From contig NZ_HG322951.1 of NCBI RefSeq assembly GCF_000455325.1, positions 3,397,904 to 3,461,903 of the forward strand: 64,000 nt of DNA, read 5' to 3'. The notes under the pieces were generated by a model. The model worked only from the letters and a program-made list of their open reading frames with translations. It was not told where the DNA came from and did no database searches. Origin of the DNA: Mycolicibacterium septicum DSM 44393. GTDB taxonomy: Bacteria > Actinomycetota > Actinomycetes > Mycobacteriales > Mycobacteriaceae. Position numbers and translations under genes: made by a program. Shown here piece by piece: positions 28,239 through 37,402 of this stretch (position 1 is the stretch's first letter; each line of letters opens with the position of its first letter).

Positions 28239-29669
28239 GTGAAAACAGCCCTGATCGCCCTCACCGCCGGTCTCACGCTCGCGACCGCCGGCTGCTCCCT
28301 GGACTCGGCGACGAAATCGGCCGATACGGTCGACGTCGTCGTCGGCTACCAGTCCAAGACCATCAACACCGTCACCGCCGGCACCCTGCTGCGCGCCCAG
28401 GGGTACCTGGAACACCGGCTGGCCGACATCACCACCCGCACCGGCACCAAGTACAACGTGACGTGGCAGGACTACGACACCGGCGCCCCGATCACCGCGC
28501 AGATGGTGGCCGAGAAGATCGACATCGGCTCGATGGGTGACTACCCGATGCTCATCAACGGGTCCAAGACCCAGGCCAACGAACGCGCCAAGACCGAGAT
28601 CGTCTCGGTCACCGGGTACAACCCGAAGGGTGCGCTGAACATGGTTGTGGTGGCACCGGATTCGCCGGCCAAGTCGTTGACCGACCTGGCCGGTAAGAAG
28701 GTCTCGGCCAGCGTCGGATCGGCTGGTCACGGCATGCTGGTGCAAGCCCTCGGCAAGGCCGGGATCGATGCCAAGACCGGTGTGGAGGTGCTCAACCAGC
28801 AGCCGCAGGTCGGCGCCTCGTCGCTGGAATCCGGTCAGGTCCAGGCGCTTTCGCAGTTCGTTGCCTGGCCGGGTCTGCTGGTTCACCAGGGTAAGGCCAA
28901 GCTGCTCTACGACGGCGCGGAACTGAACTACCCGACTCTGCACGGTGTCGTGGTCCGCCGGGCCTATGCGGCCGATCACCCGGAGGTGCTCGACGCGTTC
29001 CTGCAGGCGCAACTCGACGCCACCGACTTCCTCAACACCAAGCCGCTGGAGGCGGCCCGCCTGGTGGCCGAGGGCAGCGGGCTGCCACAGGAGGTCGTGT
29101 ACCTCTACAACGGGCCGGGCGGCACCTCGTTCGACACCACCCTCAAGCCGTCACTGATCGATGCGCTCAAAGGCGATGTGCCCTACCTGAAGTCGATCGA
29201 CAACTTCGCCGACCTCGACGTGGCCGGTTTCGTGCAGGACGGACCGCTGCGGGCGGCGTACTCCGCACGCGGTCAGGACTACGACAAGGCACTGAACTCG
29301 AGCACCAACCCGTCGGCCCTCAGTGGCACCGACCCGGTGTGCCACACCACCGTCGACAATCCCGCCACGGCAGGCGAACTGTGGCTCGACGGATCGGACA
29401 CCACCACTGCGGCCGCGACGCCGGTCTGCCTGCTCAAGGCGATCCGGCAGGCAGAGGGTGAGGGCAAGAAGATCCGCGCCGCCTACGTCTCCGACGCCGA
29501 GCTGGGCACCCGGTGGTTCGCCGACAAGGCCGTGTGGGTGCGTCTGCCCGCACCGGGTGCCGAGGGGTACCTGCCGTTCGGAACCCAGGCCGGTGCCGAG
29601 CGCTATACCGCCGCGCATCCTGGTGCGGCGATCGTCGACTACGGGCAAGCCCTGGCAGGTGCGGTGTGA
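28239..29669 (+). CDS. ABC transporter substrate-binding lipoprotein with C-terminal NosL-like domain
   Basis: A 476-residue predicted lipoprotein: signal peptide and lipobox end at TAGC (Cys19). Residues ~33-350 are an SsuA/TauA/NrtA-type periplasmic binding fold (VGYQSKTINTVTAGTLLRAQGYLEHRL, KIDIGSMGDYPMLINGSK, SLTDLAGKKVSASVGSAGHGMLVQAL). Residues ~366-476 are extra and resemble NosL: Cys368 in PVCHTTVDNP, Cys397 in PVCLLKAI, then AAYVSDAELGTRWFADKAVWV and YLPFGTQAGAERYTAAHPGAAIVDY. NosL proteins bind Cu(I). The likely solute is an anion such as a sulfonate or nitrate analogue. The GTG start lies after a weak GAGGA. The next gene overlaps by 4 nt. Confidence 0.87.
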   Translation: MKTALIALTAGLTLATAGCSLDSATKSADTVDVVVGYQSKTINTVTAGTLLRAQGYLEHRLADITTRTGTKYNVTWQDYDTGAPITAQMVAEKIDIGSMGDYPMLINGSKTQANERAKTEIVSVTGYNPKGALNMVVVAPDSPAKSLTDLAGKKVSASVGSAGHGMLVQALGKAGIDAKTGVEVLNQQPQVGASSLESGQVQALSQFVAWPGLLVHQGKAKLLYDGAELNYPTLHGVVVRRAYAADHPEVLDAFLQAQLDATDFLNTKPLEAARLVAEGSGLPQEVVYLYNGPGGTSFDTTLKPSLIDALKGDVPYLKSIDNFADLDVAGFVQDGPLRAAYSARGQDYDKALNSSTNPSALSGTDPVCHTTVDNPATAGELWLDGSDTTTAAATPVCLLKAIRQAEGEGKKIRAAYVSDAELGTRWFADKAVWVRLPAPGAEGYLPFGTQAGAERYTAAHPGAAIVDYGQALAGAV

Positions 29670-30526
29670 CCACCACCGATACCCCGCCCGTCGCGGTCGG
29701 CGACCCTCCGGCCCCGCCGGAAGTGGAGCATTCCCGGCGCACGCCCTCGGTCTGGCCACATCGCCTGGTGCGGCTGGCGTCGGTGGTCGGCGCGGTCGTC
29801 CTCTGGCAGCTGCTGACCGCCAACGACGTGCGCCTGGGTCTGCGGTTCGACACTCTGCCGACCGTCACCGAAATCACTGCGGCCCTGGTGAACCGGCTGG
29901 GGACGCCCGAATACTGGCTGGATCTGGGGCAGTCGCTGATCCGGATCCTCACCGGGTTCGGGATCGCCGCGGTGGTCGGCGTGATCACCGGGATCCTGCT
30001 GGGGCGCACCGCCTGGTTCGCCGACATCTTCGGTCCGCTCACCGAGCTGGCCCGGCCGATACCGGCGATCGCCATGGTGCCCGTGGCCATCCTGCTGTTC
30101 CCCAGCGACGAGGCGGGAATCGTGTTCATCACGTTCCTGGCCGCCTACTTCCCGATCATGGTCAGCGTGCGGCATGCGGTGCGTGCCCTGCCGACCATCT
30201 GGGAGGACTCGGTGCGCACCCTCGGTGGCGGTCGCCTCGACGTACTGCGCCAGGTGGTGTTGCCGGGCATCCTGCCCGGACTGTTCGGCGGCCTTTCGGT
30301 CGGCATGGGGGTGGCCTGGATCTGTGTGATCTCGGCCGAGATGATCTCGGGCCGCCTCGGTGTGGGTTACCGCACCTGGCAGGCGTACACGGTGCTGAAC
30401 TATCCCGACGTGTTCGTCGGCATCATCACGATCGGCGTGCTCGGTTTCGTGACCGCCGCTGCGGTCGAGTTGATCGGCCGCCGGGCCACCCGCTGGCTGC
30501 CGCGTGGTGAGGAGACGACGCGATGA
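29666..30526 (+). CDS. ABC transporter permease, SsuC/TauC/NrtB type
   Basis: A 286-residue inner-membrane protein with about six helices after a ~38-residue hydrophilic N-terminus. The binding-protein-dependent transport loop is visible (EDSVRTLGGGRLDVLRQVVLPGILPGLFGGLSVGM). It is the membrane channel for the operon's importer. The GTG start overlaps the binding-protein stop by 4 nt, and its own stop overlaps the ATPase ATG by 4 nt. Confidence 0.92.
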   Translation: MTTTDTPPVAVGDPPAPPEVEHSRRTPSVWPHRLVRLASVVGAVVLWQLLTANDVRLGLRFDTLPTVTEITAALVNRLGTPEYWLDLGQSLIRILTGFGIAAVVGVITGILLGRTAWFADIFGPLTELARPIPAIAMVPVAILLFPSDEAGIVFITFLAAYFPIMVSVRHAVRALPTIWEDSVRTLGGGRLDVLRQVVLPGILPGLFGGLSVGMGVAWICVISAEMISGRLGVGYRTWQAYTVLNYPDVFVGIITIGVLGFVTAAAVELIGRRATRWLPRGEETTR

Positions 30527-31308
30527 GCCCCACCGACACCGCCACCCGGACGGCCACCGGCATGAGACTGGAACTCGACCGAATCCGGTTGTCCTACACC
30601 GGTGCCCCGGTGATCGACGACCTGAGCCTCACCGTCGAACCCGGTGAGATCCTCGTGCTCACCGGTCCGTCGGGCTGCGGCAAGTCCACCGTGTTGCGCG
30701 CGTTGACCGGGTTGCTGCGGCCCGACGGCGGCCGGGTGTTGGCAGACGGCGACCCGGTCGCCACCACCTCACGGGACCGCGGCATGGTGTTCCAGGACAG
30801 CGCGCTGCTGCCGTGGCGCAGCGTGCGGTCCAACATCGAACTGGCCCTGCAGCTCCGCGGCGAGCCGCGCAATGGACGCGGTGGGGAGTCCAAGGCGGCA
30901 CGCCGGGAGCGGGCCGACCGCTGGATCGCCGAGGTCGGCCTGTCCGGGTTCGCCGACTTCCTGCCGAAGAACCTGTCCGGCGGTATGCGGCAACGGGTTC
31001 AGCTCGCACGCGGCCTGGCCGGCGCACCGCGCGCGGTCATGATGGACGAGCCGTTCGCGGCCCTGGACACCCAGACCCGGGCGGCCATGCAGCGGCTGCT
31101 GATCGATACCTGGCAGGCGCATCCGACCACGATCGTGTTCGTCACCCATGACGTCGACGAGGCGCTCACGCTCGGTGACCGCGTCGCGGTGCTCGGTCGC
31201 GCCGGTCAGCCGTTGCGCGCCCTGATCGAGGTGGCCCAGCCCCGAACCGACCATCCCGAACGATCCGCGCTGCGCGCCGAGATCATTGCCGCCCTGGAGC
31301 AACCGTGA
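30523..31308 (+). CDS. ABC transporter ATPase, SsuB/TauB/NrtD type
   Basis: A 261-residue nucleotide-binding subunit: Walker A GPSGCGKST at residues 48-56, Q-loop in VFQDSALLPWRS, ABC signature LSGGMRQRVQLARGL, Walker B RAVMMDEPFAALD, and the switch His in VFVTHDVDEAL. It is typical of nitrate/sulfonate/taurine importers and pairs with the preceding permease. Four-base overlaps on both sides place it firmly in the operon. Confidence 0.94.
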   Translation: MSPTDTATRTATGMRLELDRIRLSYTGAPVIDDLSLTVEPGEILVLTGPSGCGKSTVLRALTGLLRPDGGRVLADGDPVATTSRDRGMVFQDSALLPWRSVRSNIELALQLRGEPRNGRGGESKAARRERADRWIAEVGLSGFADFLPKNLSGGMRQRVQLARGLAGAPRAVMMDEPFAALDTQTRAAMQRLLIDTWQAHPTTIVFVTHDVDEALTLGDRVAVLGRAGQPLRALIEVAQPRTDHPERSALRAEIIAALEQP

Positions 31309-33902
31309 CCGAATTGACCGAGATTCCCTCTGTTTCAGACGCGATCCGCATCGACTGCGACGTACTGGTGATCGGCGGTGGTACCGCGGGCACCATGGCG
31401 GCGCTGACCGCCGCCGAGAACGGCGCCCAGGTGCTGCTGCTGGAGAAGGCCCACGTTCGGCATTCGGGTGCGCTGGCCATGGGCATGGACGGCGTCAACA
31501 ACGCCGTGATTCCGGGCAAGGCCGAGCCCGAGGACTACGTCGCCGAGATCACCCGTGCCAACGACGGAATCGTCAACCAGCGCACCGTCTATCAGACCGC
31601 GACCCGTGGATTCGCCATGGTGCAGCGGCTCGAGCGGTACGGAGTCAAGTTCGAGAAGGACGAGCACGGTGAGTACGCCGTGCGGCGCGTGCATCGATCC
31701 GGCTCCTATGTGCTGCCGATGCCCGAGGGCAAGGACGTCAAGAAGGCGCTGTACCGGGTGCTGCGCCAGCGCTCGATGCGCGAGAAGATCCGCATCGAGA
31801 ACCGGCTCATGCCGGTGCGTGTGCTGACCGAAGCGGGCAGGGCCGTGGGTGCGGCCGCATTCAACACCCGCACAGGAGAATTCGTCACGGTGGCGGCCAA
31901 GGCCGTGATCCTGTCCACCGGGGCGTGCGGCCGCCTCGGGCTGCCCGCGTCGGGCTATCTGTACGGCACCTACGAGAACCCCACCAACGCCGGTGACGGG
32001 TACGCCATGGCCTACCACGCCGGCGCCGAACTGTCGGGAATCGAGTGCTTCCAGGTAAATCCGCTGATCAAGGATTACAACGGCCCAGCATGCGCCTACG
32101 TGGCCAACCCCTTCGGCGGCTATCAGGTCAATGCGCTGGGGGAGCGGTTCGTCGACTCCGACTACTGGTCGGGGCAGATGATGGCCGAGGTCAAGGAGGA
32201 GATCGAATCGGCCCGGGGCCGATCTACCTCAAGGTCAGCCATCTGCCCGATGAGACGCTGACCACGCTGGAGAACATCCTGCACACCACGGAGCGACCCA
32301 CCCGCGGAACGTTCCACGCCAATCGCGGGCACGACTACCGCACCCACGACATCGAGATGCACATCTCCGAGATCGGTTTGTGCTCAGGTCATTCCGCATC
32401 CGGCGTGTGGGTGGACGAGCATGCCCGCACCACGGTGCCCGGGCTGTACGCGGCCGGGGACCTGGCGTGTGTAGGGACTTCCGGCCGATCAGGTGGCCCA
32501 GGCCCACGAGCTCATCTACCGCCCGCTGCGGCAACCGGACGGTCCGCCGCAGCCGCAGGTCGAGTTCAAGCTCCGGCGGTTCGTCAACGACTATGTGGCA
32601 CCACCGAAGACCGCCACCAAGTTGTCGATCGCGGTGCAGACCTTCGAGCGCATGACGACCGAGGTCGAGGGGATCGGCGCGCGCACCCCCCACGAACTGA
32701 TGCGCGCCGCGGAGGTGTCCTTCATTCGGGACTGCGCGGAGATGGCGGCCCGATCCTCGCTGACCCGGACCGAATCGCGCTGGGGTCTGTACCACGAGCG
32801 GGCCGACCTGCCGGAGCGCGACGACGCGCAGTGGCGTTACCACCTCAACCTCTACAAGGACGCCGACGGCGCCATGAAGTTCGTGAAGCGGCCGGTGGCA
32901 CCGTACTTCGTCGCGGTACCCGAGCTGGACCATCTGACTTCCCACGACCCGGTGACCACCGTCGAGCAGCCCGATCTGCACGCCGGCCGGGCTCCCGCAG
33001 CCGAACGCTCCAGGGTCCGTCCCACCGGATCCGCGCAACCGCCGTCACCGCGCATCGCCGCGGTGCTGGCGTTGGAGGAGCCCTCGCTGGAGGATCTGGG
33101 CACCTACCTGACCGATCCGGATGCGGGCGTGCGCCGCACCGCGGTTGCCACCCTCGTCGAGCATCTGCCCGACGGGTACCAGCCCGTGCTCGTGGCCGCG
33201 CTGGCCGATGACGACGCCGAGGTACGGCGCGAAACCGCCGATTCGGTACGGGAACTCGTCGAGGTGCTACCCGACCCAGCTGCCTTCGCCGACCGGCTGG
33301 CGTCCGCGGACCCGGTGGTCCGTGCGGTCACGGTGTATCTGTTGAGTTCCCGGCGAGTCGGCAATGCCCAGGCCTACCGGGTCGCATCGACCGATGCCGA
33401 TCACCGGGTACGGATCGAGGCGGTGCGGGCGCTGGTGTCGGTCGACGACCACACCGGGGTGGCGGCCGCCACCACCGACGAGAACCGGGAAGTGCGGATC
33501 GCCGCGGTGGGTGGACTCGCGACCCTGCGCGCCGGTGCCGATGCGGTGCGCGTGGCGCTGGACGACCCCGATCCGCTCGTCCGGGCGGCGGCCCTGGCCT
33601 CCCTTGGCGCAGTCGGCTGCACCGACGACGACGTGGTGAGCGTCGAGAAGGCGTTCACCGAGTCGGCCTGGCAGATCCGCCAGGGCGCGGCCCGGGCGCT
33701 GGCCGGAGCCTTGCCGGAGGTGGCGGTTCCCACGCTGTCGCGGGCGCTGGACGACCAGCATCTCGACGTCCGCAAGGCCGCGGTGCTGAGCCTGAGCCGG
33801 TGGGCGAGCTCGGAGTCGATCGCCCGGCAGGCCCTCACCGTGGCGCTGGACGACACCGACGCCGATGTGCGCGCGTATGCCCGTCAGGCGTTGGCGGGTT
33901 GA
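31305..33902 (+). pseudogene. AprA/fumarate-reductase-like flavoprotein fused to HEAT repeats, disrupted
   Basis: Three collinear frame segments make one flavoprotein. Segment 1 (31305 to ~32215) has the FAD-binding VLVIGGGTAGTMAALTAAENGAQ and the AprA-like SGALAMGMDGVNNA. One missing base in GGGGCC near 32214-32220 moves the sequence to segment 2 (GPIYLKVSHLPDE to GLYAAGDLACV). At about 32474-32477 a longer piece is lost and the sequence resumes in the original frame at LPADQVAQAHELIYRPLRQPDG. Read straight, translation stops at 32261. From ~33040 come at least six HEAT repeats. The GTG start overlaps the ATPase gene. The intact protein would probably reduce or oxidise the imported solute using the ferredoxin. 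Confidence 0.82.
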
Positions 33903-33966
33903 GCGGCACCTTGCCCGGACAGCAAGATCCGTGCCGTAGCGCACCATCGCGCTGATACTGGGCAGG

Positions 33967-34461
33967 GTGCACACAAGCCAGCAGCGCAGGCAGGACAATC
34001 CGCCGCCGCGGACCGCGAACAGCGAAGCCGAGGTCTTGCGCGGATTTCTCGATTACCTCCGGACGTCGATCGCCGCGAAGGTCGAGGGCGCGCCCGAACC
34101 GATGGCGCGGACGTCTTCGGTGCCGTCGGGCACCACGCTCCTCGGCCTGCTGAATCACCTGACCTACGTCGAACGGTGGATCTTTCTCGGGGACGACGTC
34201 TCCGACTGGCAGTCGACGTTCACTGTCGAACCGTCGGACAGCATTGCCGATGTGGTGGCCGGCTACCGGAATGCCGTCGAGCGCGCCAACGAGGTGCTCG
34301 ACGGCTGCACGGATCTCGCGGCGCCGCTTCCCAGGTCGCGGCCGGGGCGGCCCGCGGCCAGCGTCCGCTGGTCCCTCACCCACATGATCGAAGAGACCGG
34401 CCGCCACGCAGGTCACGCCGACATTCTGCGCGAACTTATCGACGGCAGCACCGGTCGGTGA
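33967..34461 (+). CDS. DinB-fold (DUF664-type) putative metal-dependent transferase
   Basis: A 164-residue four-helix-bundle protein of the DinB superfamily. The likely metal-binding histidines are in LLNHLTYVERW, and in SLTHMIEETGRHAGHADILREL near the C-terminus; the last block is typical of mycobacterial DUF664 proteins. Relatives use mycothiol or similar thiols to modify small molecules, but the substrate here is unknown. GTG 33967 lies 7 nt after GATACT, an acceptable -10 box. It is a single gene between the GntR-led operon and the LuxR gene. Confidence 0.85.
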   Translation: MHTSQQRRQDNPPPRTANSEAEVLRGFLDYLRTSIAAKVEGAPEPMARTSSVPSGTTLLGLLNHLTYVERWIFLGDDVSDWQSTFTVEPSDSIADVVAGYRNAVERANEVLDGCTDLAAPLPRSRPGRPAASVRWSLTHMIEETGRHAGHADILRELIDGSTGR

Positions 34462-34502
34462 CCACGCTCGGCTCGACCAGGTTTCTGACAGCATCGAAGT
34501 TT

Positions 34503-34523
34503 GTCGTTAACGCTGCTAACGAC
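34503..34523. promoter_or_regulatory. Inverted repeat over the luxR -35 region
   Basis: GTCGTTA-N7-TAACGAC, perfect 7-bp arms centred about 35 bp before the predicted transcript start. The position suggests an operator for a regulator dimer, possibly the LuxR protein itself. Confidence 0.6.
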
Positions 34524-34535
34524 CGGGCCTGGGCT

Positions 34536-34541
34536 TAGTGT
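34536..34541 (+). promoter_or_regulatory. -10 box of leaderless luxR promoter
   Basis: TAGTGT, 6 nt before GTG 34548, matching TANNNT. Confidence 0.5.
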
Positions 34542-34547
34542 CGATGC

Positions 34548-37154
34548 GTGCGACTCGCCTGGCCGCTGACGGGGCGGTTGGAGGAGACCCGGCTGATCGA
34601 CGCCGCGCTGGCCTCCGCCGAACTGTCCGGAATCGTGATCTATGGAACTGCCGGGGTGGGCAAAAGCCGTATCGCCCGTGAGGCGCTCTCCACAGCGGGT
34701 GGCAACGGTCACGAAACCCGCTGGGCGGTGGGCACATCAGCTGCCCGAGCCCTGCCGCTGGGGACGTTCGCCCGATGGGTGGGAACCTCCGACGCCGACA
34801 GTGTGGCGCTGGTCGGCAGGGTGATCGACGGCCTGACCTCTGTGTCGAACGGCCGCCCGGTGATGGTGTGTGTCGATGACGCGCACCTGCTCGACGGGTT
34901 GTCGGGTTTCGTATTGCAGCAGATCGTGCAGCGCGGTGCTGCCAAGCTCCTGCTGACCGTGCGTACCGGTTCACCGGTACCCGTCGAGGTGCTGACGGCG
35001 TGTGACCGTGGCCGGTTCGAGCGGTTGGACCTCCAGCCGCTGTCCCGGGACGAGTCGAGCCAGTTGCTGACCGCCGCGCTCGGCGGGCCGCTCGATCCCG
35101 AAGCGGCGCAGCGGTTGTGGCGGCTGACCCGCGGCAACGTGCTCTATCTGCGCAACATCGTGGAACAGGAGGTCGCGCAGGGGCGGCTCGCCTGCCAGGA
35201 GGGCACCTGGCGGTGGACCGGGGATCCGGTGATGCCGCCCGGGCTGGTCGAACTGATCGAGACGAGGATCGGCGCCCTTCCGCCTGCGGTGAGTGAGGTC
35301 ATCGATGTCCTGGCGGTGGCCGAGCCGATCCAGCTGGACCGACTGACCGCGATCACCGATGCCGATTCGGTGGCCGTTGCCGAGACACGTGGGTTGATCA
35401 CGATCGATGCCACCGACCGCGAGGTCCGCGTTGCCCACCCGCTCTACGCCGAGGTGCGGCGCAACCGGGTGCCGGGTTCTCGCTTGCGCCGGCTGCGGGG
35501 GCTCGTGGCGACTGCGCTGGGTGACCGGGAAGACCGCGACGCCATGAGGGTGGTGGTACGACGGGCCTCGCTGATGCTCGACTCGGACCTGCCGCTCGAT
35601 CCCGAGTTGTTGACCCGGGCGGCACAGGGTGCGGTGTGGCTGTCCGATCTGGCGCTGGCCGACCGCTTGGCCCACGGGGCGATCGAGGCCGGCGCCGACG
35701 CAGAGGCGAAATTCATTCGCGCGCACGCCTTGTCGTGGCTCAGTCGAGGTGAGGAATCGGACGCGGTGCTCGACGCCATCGAGCTCGGCGACCTCACCGA
35801 CGACGGACGGGCTCGGCTGGCCTTCCTGCGGGCGTCCAACATGTTGTGGTCGCTCGCCGATCCGGCCGGTGCCAAGCGGCACGTCGACGAAGCGGCGGCG
35901 GACATCCCTGCCGCTGCGCGCGCCTGTATCGACGCCTTCTACACGGTGTACTGGGCCGCGATGGGCGATCCGGGGCGGGCCAGGGTTGCGTTCAGTGGCC
36001 TGGATCTGGACGCTCTGCCGGCCATCGTTGGTGCGGTGACCGCGTGGGCGGTAGCCGCGTCGTGCGGCGATGCCGGCCACGCCGACGAGGCCGTCACCGC
36101 CGCCCACGCCGGTTACCGCATCACGGACAGTTCCTTCGATGCCGCGCACACGCGGTTCGTCATCGCCGACGCACACATCGGTGCGCTGCTGCTGGCCGGG
36201 AGGATCCGTGAGGCGCGCGAGGAGGCCGAGCAGTTGAACCGGCACGCCGCGAACCTGCCCGGAGCAGCACAGTTGTTCGGCGTCGCGCTGACAGGCCGTG
36301 TCGCCTCGGGAGCCGGTCAGCTGGGCCTCGCGGCCGAACTGCTGGATCCAGTGGTCGAGATGATGCGGGCCGCGGGGGAGACCAACGGGTTCGGCTACCG
36401 ATTCCACCTGCCGCGGGTCACGGCACTGGCCATCCGGGGCCTGGCCGACGACAGCACCCTGGCTGAACTCGACGAACGCCGTCATGCCAGCTGGCGCTAC
36501 CTCGCCTATGAACACACCCTGGTGCGGGCCTGGGTGGCTGCCACCCAGGGTGCGGTATCGGAAGCCGTTGCCATCGCGCTCGATGCCGCCGATACCGCCG
36601 GGGCACAGGGACAGCTGGCGGCCGAGGTGTTGTGCCTACAGACCGCGGCGCAGTTCGGCGACCATTCCCGCGCGGACCGGCTCGACGAGTTGACCGGGCT
36701 GGTCGAGGGGCCGCGGGTCGGTGCCGCCGCCGCCATGTGCCGCGCCCTTGCCCACGATGACGGCGACGGGTTGGCAAAGGTCTCAATCGAATTCGAGGAA
36801 CTCGGGGACCTGGTGGCCGCGGCTGACGCCGCCGGCCTTGCGGCGGTGGCCTACCGGCGCAGGGACATGCGTGGCTCGGCGATGGCGTCGGCGACGCGGG
36901 CCAGGGGACTGGCCGACACATGCGGCGGTCTGGCCACTCCGGCGTTGCTCGCCGCTGCCGAGCGTCTGCCCCTGACCGACAGGGAGCGGGAGATCGCCAT
37001 GCTGATCGGTGCGGGGCTGTCCAGCCGGGCGATTGCCGACCGGCTGCGGCTCTCGGTGCGCACCGTCGAGGGGCACATCTACCGTGCGATGGCGAAAACC
37101 GGGGTGTCCACCAGGGCCGAACTGATCGCGCTGCTACCCCGACGGCACCGCTGA
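34548..37154 (+). CDS. Large ATP-binding LuxR-family (LAL-like) regulator
   Basis: An 868-residue STAND-type regulator. N-terminal AAA domain: Walker A GTAGVGKSR (residues ~28-36) and Walker B MVCVDDAHLLDG, like the LAL/MalT group. A long middle region of helical pairs, probably TPR-like (residues ~330-790), follows. The C-terminal LuxR HTH is LPLTDREREIAMLIGAGLSSRAIADRLRLSVRTVEGHIYRAMAKTG (residues ~805-855). Such proteins usually respond to small molecules and activate neighbouring genes. Its target is not obvious: the small ORF after it is the only same-strand neighbour. It appears to have a leaderless promoter with an inverted repeat at -35. Confidence 0.9.
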   Translation: MRLAWPLTGRLEETRLIDAALASAELSGIVIYGTAGVGKSRIAREALSTAGGNGHETRWAVGTSAARALPLGTFARWVGTSDADSVALVGRVIDGLTSVSNGRPVMVCVDDAHLLDGLSGFVLQQIVQRGAAKLLLTVRTGSPVPVEVLTACDRGRFERLDLQPLSRDESSQLLTAALGGPLDPEAAQRLWRLTRGNVLYLRNIVEQEVAQGRLACQEGTWRWTGDPVMPPGLVELIETRIGALPPAVSEVIDVLAVAEPIQLDRLTAITDADSVAVAETRGLITIDATDREVRVAHPLYAEVRRNRVPGSRLRRLRGLVATALGDREDRDAMRVVVRRASLMLDSDLPLDPELLTRAAQGAVWLSDLALADRLAHGAIEAGADAEAKFIRAHALSWLSRGEESDAVLDAIELGDLTDDGRARLAFLRASNMLWSLADPAGAKRHVDEAAADIPAAARACIDAFYTVYWAAMGDPGRARVAFSGLDLDALPAIVGAVTAWAVAASCGDAGHADEAVTAAHAGYRITDSSFDAAHTRFVIADAHIGALLLAGRIREAREEAEQLNRHAANLPGAAQLFGVALTGRVASGAGQLGLAAELLDPVVEMMRAAGETNGFGYRFHLPRVTALAIRGLADDSTLAELDERRHASWRYLAYEHTLVRAWVAATQGAVSEAVAIALDAADTAGAQGQLAAEVLCLQTAAQFGDHSRADRLDELTGLVEGPRVGAAAAMCRALAHDDGDGLAKVSIEFEELGDLVAAADAAGLAAVAYRRRDMRGSAMASATRARGLADTCGGLATPALLAAAERLPLTDREREIAMLIGAGLSSRAIADRLRLSVRTVEGHIYRAMAKTGVSTRAELIALLPRRHR

Positions 37155-37161
37155 TTCGAGT

Positions 37162-37401
37162 ATGGGGTTACTCGGTTCGGACCGGCCGATCCGTCGCATC
37201 CTGGATCGCATGGCCGACGAGGGCGAGACACGCGAACAGGCGCTACGTCAGCTGCCCTTGCCGTACTCGCTGGCCCTGCGGTTGCGCGACGCCGGGGTGG
37301 CCCGCGACGTCGTCTGCGAGTACCTCAGTATCGAGGAGTCCGCACTCGACGGCCTCTACCGGATCGCCGAGGCCAAACTGGCTGCCGCAGAGTGCCTGTG
37401 A
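37162..37401 (+). CDS. Small conserved hypothetical helical protein
   Basis: A 79-residue protein, ATG 37162, 7 nt after the luxR stop and so probably co-transcribed. It is acidic to neutral and predicted almost wholly helical (RRILDRMADEGETREQALRQL, SLALRLRDAGVARDVVCEYLSIEESALDGLYRIAEAKLAA). The C-terminal half looks like a small HTH or sigma-region-4-like pair of helices, but I would not assign DNA binding. No signal peptide, no known catalytic motif. It converges on the serine hydrolase gene (1-bp gap). Confidence 0.65.
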   Translation: MGLLGSDRPIRRILDRMADEGETREQALRQLPLPYSLALRLRDAGVARDVVCEYLSIEESALDGLYRIAEAKLAAAECL

Positions 37402-37402
37402 G

